Source of the DNA: Flavobacterium sp. M31R6
GTDB taxonomy: Bacteria > Bacteroidota > Bacteroidia > Flavobacteriales > Flavobacteriaceae
Length of the DNA stretch: 64,000 bases
Reading direction: 5' to 3'
Assembly (NCBI RefSeq): GCF_013284035.1
Contig: NZ_CP054141.1
Location: 4,400,518 to 4,464,517 of the forward strand
Shown: positions 28,403-37,312 of the stretch, one piece after another
Layout of the letters: every line of letters starts with the position of its first letter
Position numbering within the stretch: the first letter of the stretch is position 1
Position numbers and translations under genes: made by a program
Notes under the pieces: generated by a model
Seen by the model: only the letters and a program-made list of their open reading frames with translations
Databases searched by the model: none
Told to the model about the DNA's origin: nothing

Positions 28403-29104
28403 TTATTTCTGGTGTAAACCACATTCTTTATGACTGGACTCCCACGACCATCTTCCTGCTCTGATATCTTCTCCTTCGGCAATCGCTCTTGTACAAGGCG
28501 CACAACCGATGCTTACAAATCCTTTTTTGTGCAAGGCATTTTGTGGCACATTATTCTCATCAATATATTTTTGAACATCTTCCAAACTCCATTTCAATAA
28601 TGGATTGAATTTTATGATATTGAAATGAGCGTCGTATTCAAAGGCTGCCAAATCATTTCTGTTTTCTGATTGCTCGGCACGCAAACCTGTAATCCAAATT
28701 TCATTTCCTTTCAAGGCTTTGGTCAAAGGAGCAACTTTTCGAATAAAACAACATTCTTTTCTGTTCTCCACCGATTCATAAAAGCTATTAGGTCCTTTTG
28801 CATTTAACAGCTTTTCAACATCGCTGGCTTCTGGAAAATAAGTTTGAATAGCAACTTTGTATTTTTTTATTGTTCTATGGAAAACATCATATGTTTCTTG
28901 AAACAATCTTCCGGTGTCAAGTGTGAATATATTAATTGGTAACTCATTCTTAGCAATCAATGCAGTTATTACCTGATCTTCCTGGCCAAATGAAGTTGAA
29001 AAAACCACTTTCCCCTTGTGTTCATTAGCCAAAAAAGCCAAAGTTTCCTCAATCGTGAAACCTGCCGTTTTTTCCAATAAAGTATTTGCTATCGCTGTGC
29101 TCAT
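28403..29104 (-). CDS. cysH: Adenylylsulfate (APS) reductase
   Basis: CysH reduces activated sulfate to sulfite with thioredoxin. The 233-residue protein has the PP-loop-like FSTSFGQEDQV, the 4Fe-4S cysteines as a CC pair in NRKECCFIRK and CxxC in IGCAPCTRAIAEGED, and the C-terminal catalytic KECGLH. The presence of both cysteine pairs marks the APS-using rather than PAPS-using type, which fits the absence of an APS kinase here. It is the first gene of the operon, with a strong promoter at 29161-29190. Confidence 0.92.
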   Translation of the reverse strand: MSTAIANTLLEKTAGFTIEETLAFLANEHKGKVVFSTSFGQEDQVITALIAKNELPINIFTLDTGRLFQETYDVFHRTIKKYKVAIQTYFPEASDVEKLLNAKGPNSFYESVENRKECCFIRKVAPLTKALKGNEIWITGLRAEQSENRNDLAAFEYDAHFNIIKFNPLLKWSLEDVQKYIDENNVPQNALHKKGFVSIGCAPCTRAIAEGEDIRAGRWSWESSHKECGLHQK

Positions 29105-29160
29105 TTATTTTTTTTTAAACTTTTAAATCCATTACCCTATCGGCTTACTAGATTACTTTG

Positions 29161-29190
29161 CAAAAGTAACACTTTTTTTTAAATTCAAAA
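29161..29190 (-). promoter_or_regulatory. Promoter of the sulfate-assimilation operon
   Basis: On the minus strand TACTTTTG (29161-29168) fits the -7 consensus and TTTTG (29186-29190) fits the -33 box with a 17-base spacer. Transcription would begin near 29153, about 50 bases before cysH. The adjacent Rrf2 regulator gene makes this the natural place for its operator, though no clear palindrome is evident. Confidence 0.7.
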
Positions 29191-29215
29191 TTATTTTTAA
29201 AAAAAATTTAATAGT

Positions 29216-29626
29216 TTAGAATGCGATGTCTGCCAAAGAGTTACTCTCAAGTACCTTAAGGGTATTGTCCCTAACCTGAGTCATTAAGCGGCGCGCGGCG
29301 CAAGTAGTTTCATCATCACAATCATCACATTTTTCATAAAAATTGTGACTTGCGCAGGGAAGCAACGCAATTGGTCCTTCAAGAATGCGATATACTTTGG
29401 CCATACTGATATCTTTTGGGTCTTTTATCAAGTAATAGCCACCGCCTTTTCCTTTTTTTGCACCAAGAAAACCAGAGTTTCTGAGCAATAACAAAATACT
29501 TTCCAAAAATTTAATCGAAATATGTTCATTTTTAGCAATTTCAGCAATTTGAACAGGTGTATTGTCTTTTTGGCGAGCCAAAAAAGTAAGTGCCTTTATT
29601 CCGTATTTAGTTTTCTTTGATAGCAT
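29216..29626 (-). CDS. Rrf2-family transcriptional regulator, probably of the cys operon
   Basis: A 136-residue protein with an N-terminal winged helix (KYGIKALTFLARQKDNTPVQIAEIAKNEH, seen in part) and a wing GKGGGYYL. The C-terminal half has cysteines in LLPCASHNFYEKCDDCDDETTCAARR-like order (several shown), which could bind an Fe-S cluster or sense a thiol compound. It lies directly upstream of cysH on the same strand, suggesting a CysR/CymR-like role in sulfur control. The role is inferred from context. Confidence 0.85.
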   Translation of the reverse strand: MLSKKTKYGIKALTFLARQKDNTPVQIAEIAKNEHISIKFLESILLLLRNSGFLGAKKGKGGGYYLIKDPKDISMAKVYRILEGPIALLPCASHNFYEKCDDCDDETTCAARRLMTQVRDNTLKVLESNSLADIAF

Positions 29627-29724
29627 TGTGATTTATGATTTATGATTGCTGATCTATGATTTTTTGAAATCGAAACAAGTCGTCTATAAAATATGTTTAC
29701 GAAACTACAAACTTTATCCTTTTA

Positions 29725-30261
29725 TCAGCAAATTGTATGAATCTTTTTTAAAATTTCATTGCAAATTAAAGTTGTGCAATCTATTTCAGTATAAAAATCG
29801 TGTTCCTTATTTTTTATGATCTCAAAATCTATTGAATGTTTTTCTAACCAATTATGCTTTGGCTTATTGATGTCATTTTCGCCATAATAGAGCTTTATTA
29901 CTCCATTGAGAATTTCATTCTCATATCGCAATCTCGTTGATGAAACGGCAAACAAACTTCTAACATTCAATCCTTTCAAAGTTGCTTTCCAAGCAATTGT
30001 TCCGCCAATACTAAAGGCAAGAATATCAACTTGATTCTTTTCTGTTTTCAAAAGATTCTCCACCCCTTTTTCAATTCCTCCATTAATAAACTGACGGTGG
30101 AGACTTTCTTCGGAATAATTTGTTTTATCAATTTCTCCCAATTCGCAACAATCGTAATATTGAATTTCGAATTTATCCTTCAATAATTCAACATAGGCTG
30201 AAACCCAATCTGATTTTTCTTTTCCCCACAAATCCGATAAAATAATAAGTTTTGGTTTCAT
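29725..30261 (-). CDS. Alpha/beta-hydrolase-like protein
   Basis: A 178-residue protein with a possible nucleophile elbow in ILAFSIGGTIAWKA, an acidic residue in YYGENDINKPKH and a histidine in NKEHDFYTEI, in the order expected for a small alpha/beta hydrolase. The elbow is AFSIGG rather than a strict GxSxG. The function is unknown, and no operon partner is evident. Confidence 0.65.
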   Translation of the reverse strand: MKPKLIILSDLWGKEKSDWVSAYVELLKDKFEIQYYDCCELGEIDKTNYSEESLHRQFINGGIEKGVENLLKTEKNQVDILAFSIGGTIAWKATLKGLNVRSLFAVSSTRLRYENEILNGVIKLYYGENDINKPKHNWLEKHSIDFEIIKNKEHDFYTEIDCTTLICNEILKKIHTIC

Positions 30262-30321
30262 AAAGGTTCTAAAGATTATAAATCAGTTTTTTAAACAAAA
30301 ATCGAAGCGTTTTTATATTGT

Positions 30322-31029
30322 TTACGAGACAGATGTTAGTATCATTTTATCAATTACCCATCTGTTGCTTACTTTTTTAATATAAAAAATATAAAAACTT
30401 CCACATCTCCCACAAAAATCAAAACCGCCCTCTAATACCCCAACTTTTTTTTGTTTATCAAATTGAATTCTAGAAAAAAATAAATTTCCAGAAAAAACAA
30501 AAGGATATTTTATTTCAAATAAAAGCATTCGTTTATTGCCAACTTTTGGAAATTCTGAAATATTCTTTAGCTTAAACTTATTATTCAACTTAATCTTCTC
30601 AAAGTCAAACCTGTATTCATCTACTTCTTCTTGTTCTTGAGAAAACTCAACATTTGGATAATAACTTTTTAAAATCCTAATTTGTTCTGTTTTATTCTTT
30701 TTTAAAAAAGGGTCAAAAGCAATAATAACACTCGAAGTATCTTTCTCAACTTTCTCATTTTCTTTTTGCCATTCTCTATATTTGATAATTTGTTCTTTTG
30801 TCGCTTTGGTAGAATCTTCTCTAACAAAATGACCAGATTGATCATAAACATTTTCTCCAAATTTAGGAGGCAGCATTTTTCTACTATCAACACAAATCGA
30901 ATCGACTAAACTTGGAAAAATTTCGGTCATCACACTTTTCTCAAAATCCATTTCAGTTGCTTTCTTTTCACAACTTGATGTTATAATAGCGACAATAAAA
31001 AGCAGTGTTATTTTTATATTTTTTTCCAT
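30322..31029 (-). CDS. Lipoprotein of unknown function
   Basis: The start chosen is the ATG at 31027-31029 (MEKNIKITLLFIVAIITSSC), giving a type II signal peptide with the lipobox ITSSC near residue 20. The mature part of about 215 residues contains no recognised domain. A cysteine pair near the C-terminus lies in GGFDFCGRCGSF. A possible -7 box TAAATTTG (31051-31058, minus strand) lies just upstream. Confidence 0.7.
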   Translation of the reverse strand: MEKNIKITLLFIVAIITSSCEKKATEMDFEKSVMTEIFPSLVDSICVDSRKMLPPKFGENVYDQSGHFVREDSTKATKEQIIKYREWQKENEKVEKDTSSVIIAFDPFLKKNKTEQIRILKSYYPNVEFSQEQEEVDEYRFDFEKIKLNNKFKLKNISEFPKVGNKRMLLFEIKYPFVFSGNLFFSRIQFDKQKKVGVLEGGFDFCGRCGSFYIFYIKKVSNRWVIDKMILTSVS

Positions 31030-31158
31030 AAAAACAGATATTGATTTAACCAAATTTACAATTTTAACAAATCAAAACTAATCTATATTACAATCTGAAT
31101 TTGAATACTGTTGTTTTTCCTTTTTGGATAATTGCAAAAAAAGCAAAATCTCTCCTTT

Positions 31159-31228
31159 TAGCCCCGATAAAAGTGGAAATCCTTATGTGCCGGGGTTCGG
31201 CACATAAGATTGAAACGGATAGCGGGAC
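31159..31228. repeat. Structured dispersed element (family B), copy 2
   Basis: The element runs TAGCCCCGAT...AGCGGGAC with the inner hairpin CTTATGTGCC/GGCACATAAG around a GGGTT-type loop. Compared with copy 1 (20191-20258) the stem bases differ on both sides so that pairing is kept. It fills most of the spacer between the lipoprotein gene and metZ. Confidence 0.7.
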
Positions 31229-31347
31229 AATGCCAAGTAAAAACACCAAATCTTTCTGCTCCAGATTAACTGTTCTATAATAACATCTCTACTAGAAACA
31301 CAAAACCCACAGTTTGAACCGTGGGTTTTTGCTATAATTTTAAATCT

Positions 31348-32520
31348 TTAAGAAAGAGCCTGCTCCAAATCGGCGATTACATCTTCTACAGTTTCTAATC
31401 CAACAGAAACACGAACCAATCCATCTGTAATACTTACTGCCAAACGTTCTTCAACAGTCAATTTACTGTGAGTTGTAGAGGCAGGATGTGTAACGATTGT
31501 TCTCGTATCTCCTAAATTTGGCGATAACGAACACAATCTTATTTTGTCCAAAAATGCTCTTCCTGCTTCGATTCCGCCTTTGATTTCGAAAGCAACGATA
31601 TTGCCTCCTAATTTCATTTGCTTTTTGGCTAATTCATATTGTGGATGAGATTTTAGGAATGGGTATTTAACGGTATTTACATTAGGATGGCTTTCTAAAA
31701 ATTCAGCTACTTTCATTGCATTTTCACAATGTCTATCTACACGAATAGCCAAAGTTTCCAAGCTTTTCGATAATACCCAGGCATTAAATGGGGATAAGGA
31801 AGGACCTGTAAGTCTAGAAAATAAATAAATATCTTTTATCAAATCTGCATTTCCAACCGTGATTCCACCTAATACTCTTCCTTGACCATCAATCAATTTA
31901 GTTGCAGAATGTACCACCAAATGAGCTCCCCATTTCATCGGTTGCTGAAGGTATGGAGTGGCAAAACAGTTGTCGATAATCAATATCAAGTTATGCTTTT
32001 TGGCAATAGCTCCCAAAAGTTCCAAATCAATAATATCAACAGCTGGATTAGTTGGCGATTCAGCAAAAAGTATCTTCGTATTTGGTTTTATAAAACTCTC
32101 AATCGTTTCCGGTTTATTTAGATCAAAATAAGATGTTTCTATTCCCCATTTTGGAAAATAATTCACAAACAAGGAATGAGTTGTCCCAAAAACACTGCTA
32201 GCAGAAACGATATGATCTCCTGATTTCAATAAAGCTGCAAAAGTAGAATAAACAGCCGCCATACCCGATGCAAATGCAAAACCAGCCTCAGCACCTTCCA
32301 TCGCACAAATTTTATCTACAAATTCGTTGGTATTTGGATTACTGTATCGGCTATAAATATTACGATCTTTCTCTTCTGCAAAAGAAGCACGCATATCTTC
32401 AGCATCTTCAAATACAAAACTAGACGTTAAGTACAAGGGCACTGAATGCTCCAAAAATTGTGTTCTTTCTAATTGATTACGGATGGCTTGGGTTTCAAAA
32501 CCATATTCTTGTTCGTTCAT
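31348..32520 (-). CDS. metZ: O-succinyl/O-acetylhomoserine sulfhydrylase (MetZ type)
   Basis: A 390-residue Cys/Met-metabolism PLP enzyme that makes homocysteine directly from activated homoserine and sulfide. The PLP lysine is in VHSATKLIDGQGR, with SRYSNPNTNEF and FASGMAAVYST in the cofactor region. Its N-terminus (ETQAIRNQLERTQFLEHSVP) and length fit MetZ rather than the longer MetY. It closes the SAM-I-controlled metX-thrA-osmC-metZ module. It may be the working sulfhydrylase of this genome if the frameshifted metY is inactive. Confidence 0.87.
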   Translation of the reverse strand: MNEQEYGFETQAIRNQLERTQFLEHSVPLYLTSSFVFEDAEDMRASFAEEKDRNIYSRYSNPNTNEFVDKICAMEGAEAGFAFASGMAAVYSTFAALLKSGDHIVSASSVFGTTHSLFVNYFPKWGIETSYFDLNKPETIESFIKPNTKILFAESPTNPAVDIIDLELLGAIAKKHNLILIIDNCFATPYLQQPMKWGAHLVVHSATKLIDGQGRVLGGITVGNADLIKDIYLFSRLTGPSLSPFNAWVLSKSLETLAIRVDRHCENAMKVAEFLESHPNVNTVKYPFLKSHPQYELAKKQMKLGGNIVAFEIKGGIEAGRAFLDKIRLCSLSPNLGDTRTIVTHPASTTHSKLTVEERLAVSITDGLVRVSVGLETVEDVIADLEQALS

Positions 32521-32536
32521 TGTTATTTATTATTTA

Positions 32537-32640
32537 ACACGAATTGCACGAATTTGCACGAATTCATATTGTTTTAAATTTCACAAACTAAATAATCCGT
32601 GTGGATTATTTAATCTGTATTATCTGTGTTCTATTATTTA
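32537..32640. repeat. CACGAATT-type repeat in the osmC-metZ spacer
   Basis: The string CACGAATTGCACGAATTTGC followed by ACGAATTC begins the spacer, and AATAATCCGTGTGGATTATT forms a second small palindrome. It is related to the palindromes at 16344-16392 and 36875-36956. Confidence 0.55.
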
Positions 32641-32654
32641 TTTTTTGCAGGAAT

Positions 32655-33086
32655 CTACTTTTCTAATTCCTCTCCGTTCACAACTACTTTATAATGAATG
32701 GTTACATTTGGCTCAAGCGTTTTTGAAACCGAACAATATTTTTCAAAAGAAAGTTGTGCAGCCTTAGCCGCTTTATCTCCGATGATTTTTCCTTCCAAAT
32801 AAAATACCACGTGAATATCTTTGAATGGTTTTGCCTCACCTACTTGTACTCGTTCTCCCTCAACCTCAGCTTTGAAAGAGGTAATTTCTTGGCGTTGTTT
32901 TTTTAGAATCGAAATCATATCAATTCCACTGCAACCTGCAACTCCCATTAATACTAATTCCATTGGGCTAGGCCCCATATCACTTCCGCCAAATTCAGGA
33001 CGGCTATCTACATTTACGATATGACCTCTTTCATTTTTTAATTCAAAATGGAAATTGTCGTTTACTCTGTTTAAGGTTACTTTCAT
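32655..33086 (-). CDS. OsmC family protein
   Basis: A 143-residue OsmC/Ohr-fold protein. The two redox cysteine positions of the family can be traced: one in VAGCSGIDMISIL and one in FEKYCSVSKTLEP. OsmC proteins reduce organic hydroperoxides or handle thiol compounds. It lies inside the thrA-metZ module on the same strand; a role in sulfur or thiol protection is plausible but inferred. Confidence 0.85.
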   Translation of the reverse strand: MKVTLNRVNDNFHFELKNERGHIVNVDSRPEFGGSDMGPSPMELVLMGVAGCSGIDMISILKKQRQEITSFKAEVEGERVQVGEAKPFKDIHVVFYLEGKIIGDKAAKAAQLSFEKYCSVSKTLEPNVTIHYKVVVNGEELEK

Positions 33087-33183
33087 TTTGTTTTATTTTT
33101 TTTACGCTGATGACGCGGATTTTCAAACGCGAATTCAACGGATTATTTTTATTCTGAAATCTAAAATCTGCAATCTAAAATCA

Positions 33184-35598
33184 TCATCCTTTATCTGACA
33201 ATCTCAAAATATCTCCAAAAACTCCCCTCGCCGTTACTGCAGATCCCGCTCCTGCACCTTGAATCACAATAGGTCGGTCTCCGTAAGATTCTGTGTAAAT
33301 TTCGAAGAATGAATCCGAACCTTTCAATCCGCCCAAAGCGGTTTCTTTTGGTACTGAAACCAGTTTTACTTCCAGATTTCCTTTGTCATTTTGCAAATCA
33401 CCCGATAATTCTCCAATGTAACGCAATACGTGATTTGGTTGTTGATCTGCTTTAATTTTATCATAAATCGGATCAAACTCTGTCAATTTGTTTAAGAAAT
33501 CTGAAACATCACCTTCGCGCAAATGCTCTGGAATTAAGTTCTGAATCGAAATCTCTTCAAACTCATTTTGCAAGTCCAATTCTCTTGCCAAAATCAATAA
33601 TTTTCTGCCCACGTCGTTTCCACAAAGGTCTTCTCTTGGGTCTGGTTCGGTGTAACCGTTATCGATAGCTTCTTTTAATATTTCGCTAAACGGAACGTCT
33701 TTCGCGGAGAAATTATTGAACAAATAACTCAATGTTCCCGAGAAAACTCCTTTTATTTTGGTAATATTTTCACCCGAAAGGTGCAATAATTTTATAGTGT
33801 CAATCAATGGTAAACCAGCACCAACATTAGTTTCATAAAGGTATGTTTTTTGATTGTCTTCCAATACTTGTCGCAACTCTTTGTAAAACGAATAACTCAA
33901 TGTATTTGCTACTTTATTCGAAGAAATCAAATCGAAACTATTCTCGGCCAATTTGATATAATTTTCAACAAAAGAAGTACTTGCAGAATTGTCAATCGCA
34001 ATTAAATTCTCCAAGTGATGTTCATTTGCATAAGCAATAACATCATCAATTGTGTATGAAGTTCCGTTGGTTTGGATTTCATTTCTCCAGTTTGGGGAAA
34101 CGCCGTCTTTATTTAAAAGCACGCTTTTAGAATTGGCAATTGCAAAAACATTCAGTTTGATTCCTTTGCGTTTTTCAATAGCACCTTCAGATTCCAAAAT
34201 TTGGTTAATCAGCGTTCCTCCAACCAATCCGTGACCAAAAATGGCAATATTTATTTTCTTCGAAACTCCAAAAATCTCTCCGTGAATTACATTCAACGCT
34301 TTGTTCAGCTCCGATTTTCTCACCACCAAACTCACGTTTTTTCCCGTAACCGTGTTGTTGAAAAGGATAGGAACAATTTTATTTTTGATTAAAGCCGTGT
34401 AAGGTTTATGAAACGTGCTCAAATCCTGCCCGATAATCGAAATCACTGAAACATTGTCCGTAACCGTAATTTTATTGACGTCTTTCGAATAAAAATCATT
34501 TTCAAATTCTTTTTCCAATTCAATCATCGCGCGAGTCGCTTTATCAGCATCCACCACAAGCCCGATTCCTCTTTCGGATGAACCTTGCGAAATGATACTA
34601 ACGCTAATTTCATTATCTCCCATCACTTTGAAAATACGTGCATCAACACCAGTTTTTCCAAGCAATCCTCTTCCTTCTAGATTCACCAAAGCCACATTTT
34701 CCAGAACCGAAAGCGTTTTAATTCCTTCTTTACCAACATTGGACGTAATTAAAGTTCCTTGATTTTCATGGTTGAAAGTGTTCAAAATACGAAGCGGAAT
34801 ATTTTTTTCCAACAAAGGAATAATGGTCTTCGCGTGTAAAATTGTTGCTCCAAAATTGGCCAACTCATTAGCCTCATTAAATGTCAAATGATCAATTTTC
34901 TTGGCATCTAAAACCAAATCAGGATTGGCTGTATAAATTCCGTCAACGTGAGTATAATTTTGAAGTTCCGTCGCATCAAGATAATTTGCCAGCAACGAAG
35001 CGGTGTAATTACTACCGTTTCTGCCTAAAGTAGTTGCTTCATTTTTACTATTGGAACCAATAAAACCCGTGACAACATTCACTGTTTCTCCATTGTGCTC
35101 CTTAAAATATGCTATCACATTTTTCTTCGAAAGCTGTTCAACCGGTTGCGCATCACCGTAATTCGAATCTGTTTTTATCAATTCTCTCGTATCCGAAAAA
35201 TTTGCTTTTATTCCATTTTTAACCAAAATAGCAGTAAGCAATTTAGCTGAAATCAGCTCTCCTTTAGAAAGCACTTCATCCTTAATTTTTATGCTATAAT
35301 CCCCAATCAGGCTAACTCCTTCAAAAAGTTTTTCCAATTTATTGAACTCTTCAGATAAATCCACATCGTCGTAAACATCTTGTTGATAGTTTTTAAAATC
35401 TTCAAAAAGCGGTTTATAATCCCCGTTTTTAGAGGCCAAAGCCAGTATCTCTTCTAGTTCGTCCGTGGCATTTCCACGAGCCGAAACCACAACTGCAATC
35501 TGCTCCCCGTTATTCACTTTGTCTGCAATAATTGCCACCACCTTATTTAGCCCGTCTCCGTTTGACAAAGACTTTCCTCCAAATTTTAATATTTTCAT
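33184..35598 (-). CDS. thrA: Bifunctional aspartate kinase / homoserine dehydrogenase
   Basis: An 804-residue ThrA-type fusion. Residues 1 to about 280 form the aspartokinase (MKILKFGGKSLSNGDGLNKV, TLGRNGSNYTASLLANYLDA), residues about 300-445 two ACT domains (NVALVNLEGRGLLGKTGVDA, SVISIIGQDLS), and residues from about 455 the homoserine dehydrogenase (IAIFGHGLVGGTLINQ, GVFSGTLSYLFNNF). It supplies homoserine for methionine and threonine. Its start overlaps the metX stop by four bases. A stand-alone homoserine dehydrogenase homologous to its C-terminal half lies at 39433-40539. Confidence 0.93.
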   Translation of the reverse strand: MKILKFGGKSLSNGDGLNKVVAIIADKVNNGEQIAVVVSARGNATDELEEILALASKNGDYKPLFEDFKNYQQDVYDDVDLSEEFNKLEKLFEGVSLIGDYSIKIKDEVLSKGELISAKLLTAILVKNGIKANFSDTRELIKTDSNYGDAQPVEQLSKKNVIAYFKEHNGETVNVVTGFIGSNSKNEATTLGRNGSNYTASLLANYLDATELQNYTHVDGIYTANPDLVLDAKKIDHLTFNEANELANFGATILHAKTIIPLLEKNIPLRILNTFNHENQGTLITSNVGKEGIKTLSVLENVALVNLEGRGLLGKTGVDARIFKVMGDNEISVSIISQGSSERGIGLVVDADKATRAMIELEKEFENDFYSKDVNKITVTDNVSVISIIGQDLSTFHKPYTALIKNKIVPILFNNTVTGKNVSLVVRKSELNKALNVIHGEIFGVSKKINIAIFGHGLVGGTLINQILESEGAIEKRKGIKLNVFAIANSKSVLLNKDGVSPNWRNEIQTNGTSYTIDDVIAYANEHHLENLIAIDNSASTSFVENYIKLAENSFDLISSNKVANTLSYSFYKELRQVLEDNQKTYLYETNVGAGLPLIDTIKLLHLSGENITKIKGVFSGTLSYLFNNFSAKDVPFSEILKEAIDNGYTEPDPREDLCGNDVGRKLLILARELDLQNEFEEISIQNLIPEHLREGDVSDFLNKLTEFDPIYDKIKADQQPNHVLRYIGELSGDLQNDKGNLEVKLVSVPKETALGGLKGSDSFFEIYTESYGDRPIVIQGAGAGSAVTARGVFGDILRLSDKG

Positions 35599-36587
35599 TT
35601 TGATATATTTTTTTCTAGCTCAAAAACTCCTTTAAGTAAATTGTCCAGTTGTTTGTATTCAATCAAAAAAGCATCGTGTCCGTGAATGGAATCAATCTCT
35701 TGAAACGTTACATTCTCTTTGTGTTTTTTTAATATCTCGTATGTTTCTTTATTTTCATTTACCGTAAAAAACAAATCCGAATTGATTCCGATAATATGGA
35801 TATCAGCCTCTATTTTTGATGCCACAGCCAGAAAAGATTCTCTGTTTCTGGAAATATCTATTGTTTTCAGCAATTGATTCATCAGCTTATACGCCGAAAT
35901 CTGAAATCTTTTTTGCAATTTCTTTCCATGATGATTTAACCAACTTTCGATATTAAAAATGGCCAATTCCTCATTGGTAGTGCGATCAAATTTTGCCTTA
36001 AAAGATTCTGGCGTTCTATAGCACAACATTGCGTGAATACGAGCGTCTTCTATTGGCTTCGCCGAATTATTTAAAATTTGCTCCTGCAAAAAACAATTAG
36101 CAATCAACCAATCGGTAGATTTCCAGTCGGTTGCAATCGGAATTAAGTGTTTTGTTATTTGTGGTGACAATGCTGCAATTTCCCAAGCAATTCCACCCCC
36201 TACAGAGCCTCCGATAATGGCAAATAATTGATTAATTTGAAGTGATTTTAGTCCTTCTATAAAAAGTCTGGCCACATCTCTGGCTGTAAAATCCAAATAA
36301 TTTTCAATAATGGTATCGTCAAAACCATTTCCCGGAACATTAAAAGCCAATATGGTGTATTGATTCGTGTCTATTGTTCTGTTTTCACCAATAAGTACAT
36401 TCCACCATCCCTTTAAGCCCACAACTTGTGAATTACCGGTTAATGCGTGATTGACCAAAACAATAGGTGCTGTATGTAATGCCGGGCCAAAAAGATGATA
36501 ACTTAAATTGATCGTAGCATAAAAAGCACCACTTTCGGTAGTGAAATTTTGTATTGTAATTGTGGTTGGTTTATTTTCCAATTTCAA
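35595..36587 (-). CDS. metX: Homoserine O-acetyltransferase family protein, copy 1
   Basis: A 330-residue alpha/beta-hydrolase-fold acyltransferase that activates homoserine. The nucleophile serine is in IIGGSVGGGIAWEIA, the family's NHALTGNSQV oxyanion segment is near the N-terminus, and the catalytic histidine is in DSIHGHDAFLIEY. It is shorter than typical MetX, as is usual for the Bacteroidota form. A SAM-I riboswitch (36661-36764) precedes it. A paralogue with the same motifs lies at 40526-41527. Confidence 0.88.
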   Translation of the reverse strand: MKLENKPTTITIQNFTTESGAFYATINLSYHLFGPALHTAPIVLVNHALTGNSQVVGLKGWWNVLIGENRTIDTNQYTILAFNVPGNGFDDTIIENYLDFTARDVARLFIEGLKSLQINQLFAIIGGSVGGGIAWEIAALSPQITKHLIPIATDWKSTDWLIANCFLQEQILNNSAKPIEDARIHAMLCYRTPESFKAKFDRTTNEELAIFNIESWLNHHGKKLQKRFQISAYKLMNQLLKTIDISRNRESFLAVASKIEADIHIIGINSDLFFTVNENKETYEILKKHKENVTFQEIDSIHGHDAFLIEYKQLDNLLKGVFELEKNISK

Positions 36588-36660
36588 ATCTTTTTTGATT
36601 TTTTGATTTGTACCTGGAAATATTATGAAGAAAGCTAGAAAAACTAGTTGAATTCTTAGT

Positions 36661-36764
36661 GTTATCTTTCCACGTTTGGCGTGGTAGAATGCAGCACCTT
36701 CTTCGATAAATCGAAGGGTTGCTAAGGCTTCATCGGGTCTAATCCCTCTGCCTTTCTTTATAAC
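36661..36764 (-). ncRNA. SAM-I (S-box) riboswitch upstream of metX-thrA-osmC-metZ
   Basis: On the minus strand the conserved S-box parts follow in order: closing stem TATAAC...GTTAT, AAAGGCAGAGGGATTAGACC, CGATGAAGCC, TTAGCAACCC, a CTTCGATTTATCGAAG stem, GGTGCTGCATTCTACC and a CCACG...CGTGG stem. It closely matches the aptamer at 20354-20457. Only 73 bases separate it from metX, with ACTAGTTTTTCTAG as a weak hairpin and no T-run terminator, so translational control is possible. Confidence 0.92.
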
Positions 36765-36874
36765 ATTTCAATACGTTTCTGAACTTAAAGGTGCAAATTA
36801 ACTACAATTTTATGAAACAACCAAATTATTATTCAATTCATCTTTGAAACAATGATTGTTCATCAATTAAAAAA

Positions 36875-36956
36875 TTGCCATGAAATGCACTAATTCTCAC
36901 GAATACCTTTTCACTAAAAAAGGATTTCGTGTTTTTATCCGTGCATTTCATGGCAA
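36875..36956. repeat. Long imperfect palindrome with 16-bp perfect ends
   Basis: TTGCCATGAAATGCAC (36875-36890) pairs with GTGCATTTCATGGCAA (36941-36956). Inside, CACGAATACCTTTT pairs with AAAAGGATTTCGTG with one mismatch. The whole 82 bases can fold into one hairpin. It lies between the SAM-I riboswitch and a small hypothetical gene. Confidence 0.8.
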
Positions 36957-37001
36957 ATAATTTTTACCTACACATTTCTTGAGATACTCATCATTTAACT
37001 C

Positions 37002-37211
37002 TCAAATAAAAAGAGTTTCGTTTTCTTTAGAATACATATGAAACAATAAAGAACTCTTGCCTTTTCTTGCTTTCAAATCGAAGTTCTTATCTACGTGAAA
37101 TCTTGTGTGGTCCAACTCTTTTGTAGGGTTAAACGGTTCTGATTTTATTGCTTTTAAAATTCCTTTTTTTAGTAACTCTACTCTGTTTGTGATATATGTT
37201 ATAGTTTTCAT
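37002..37211 (-). CDS. Small hypothetical protein
   Basis: A 69-residue basic protein starting MKTITYITNRVELLKKGIL. It has no recognised motif, signal peptide or membrane segment. It lies between the decayed metY copy and the SAM-I riboswitch, on the same strand as both. Codon use looks like the neighbourhood, so it may be real, but it could also be a remnant. Confidence 0.45.
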   Translation of the reverse strand: MKTITYITNRVELLKKGILKAIKSEPFNPTKELDHTRFHVDKNFDLKARKGKSSLLFHMYSKENETLFI

Positions 37212-37312
37212 GATATTTTATTTTTGTAATTAATGTTTGCTTTTATGGCTTATATTTTAGTTTTATTTATAGCACAATGAGTTTCGTTTCCTAAAAAAAA
37301 CAATTGTGCTTT

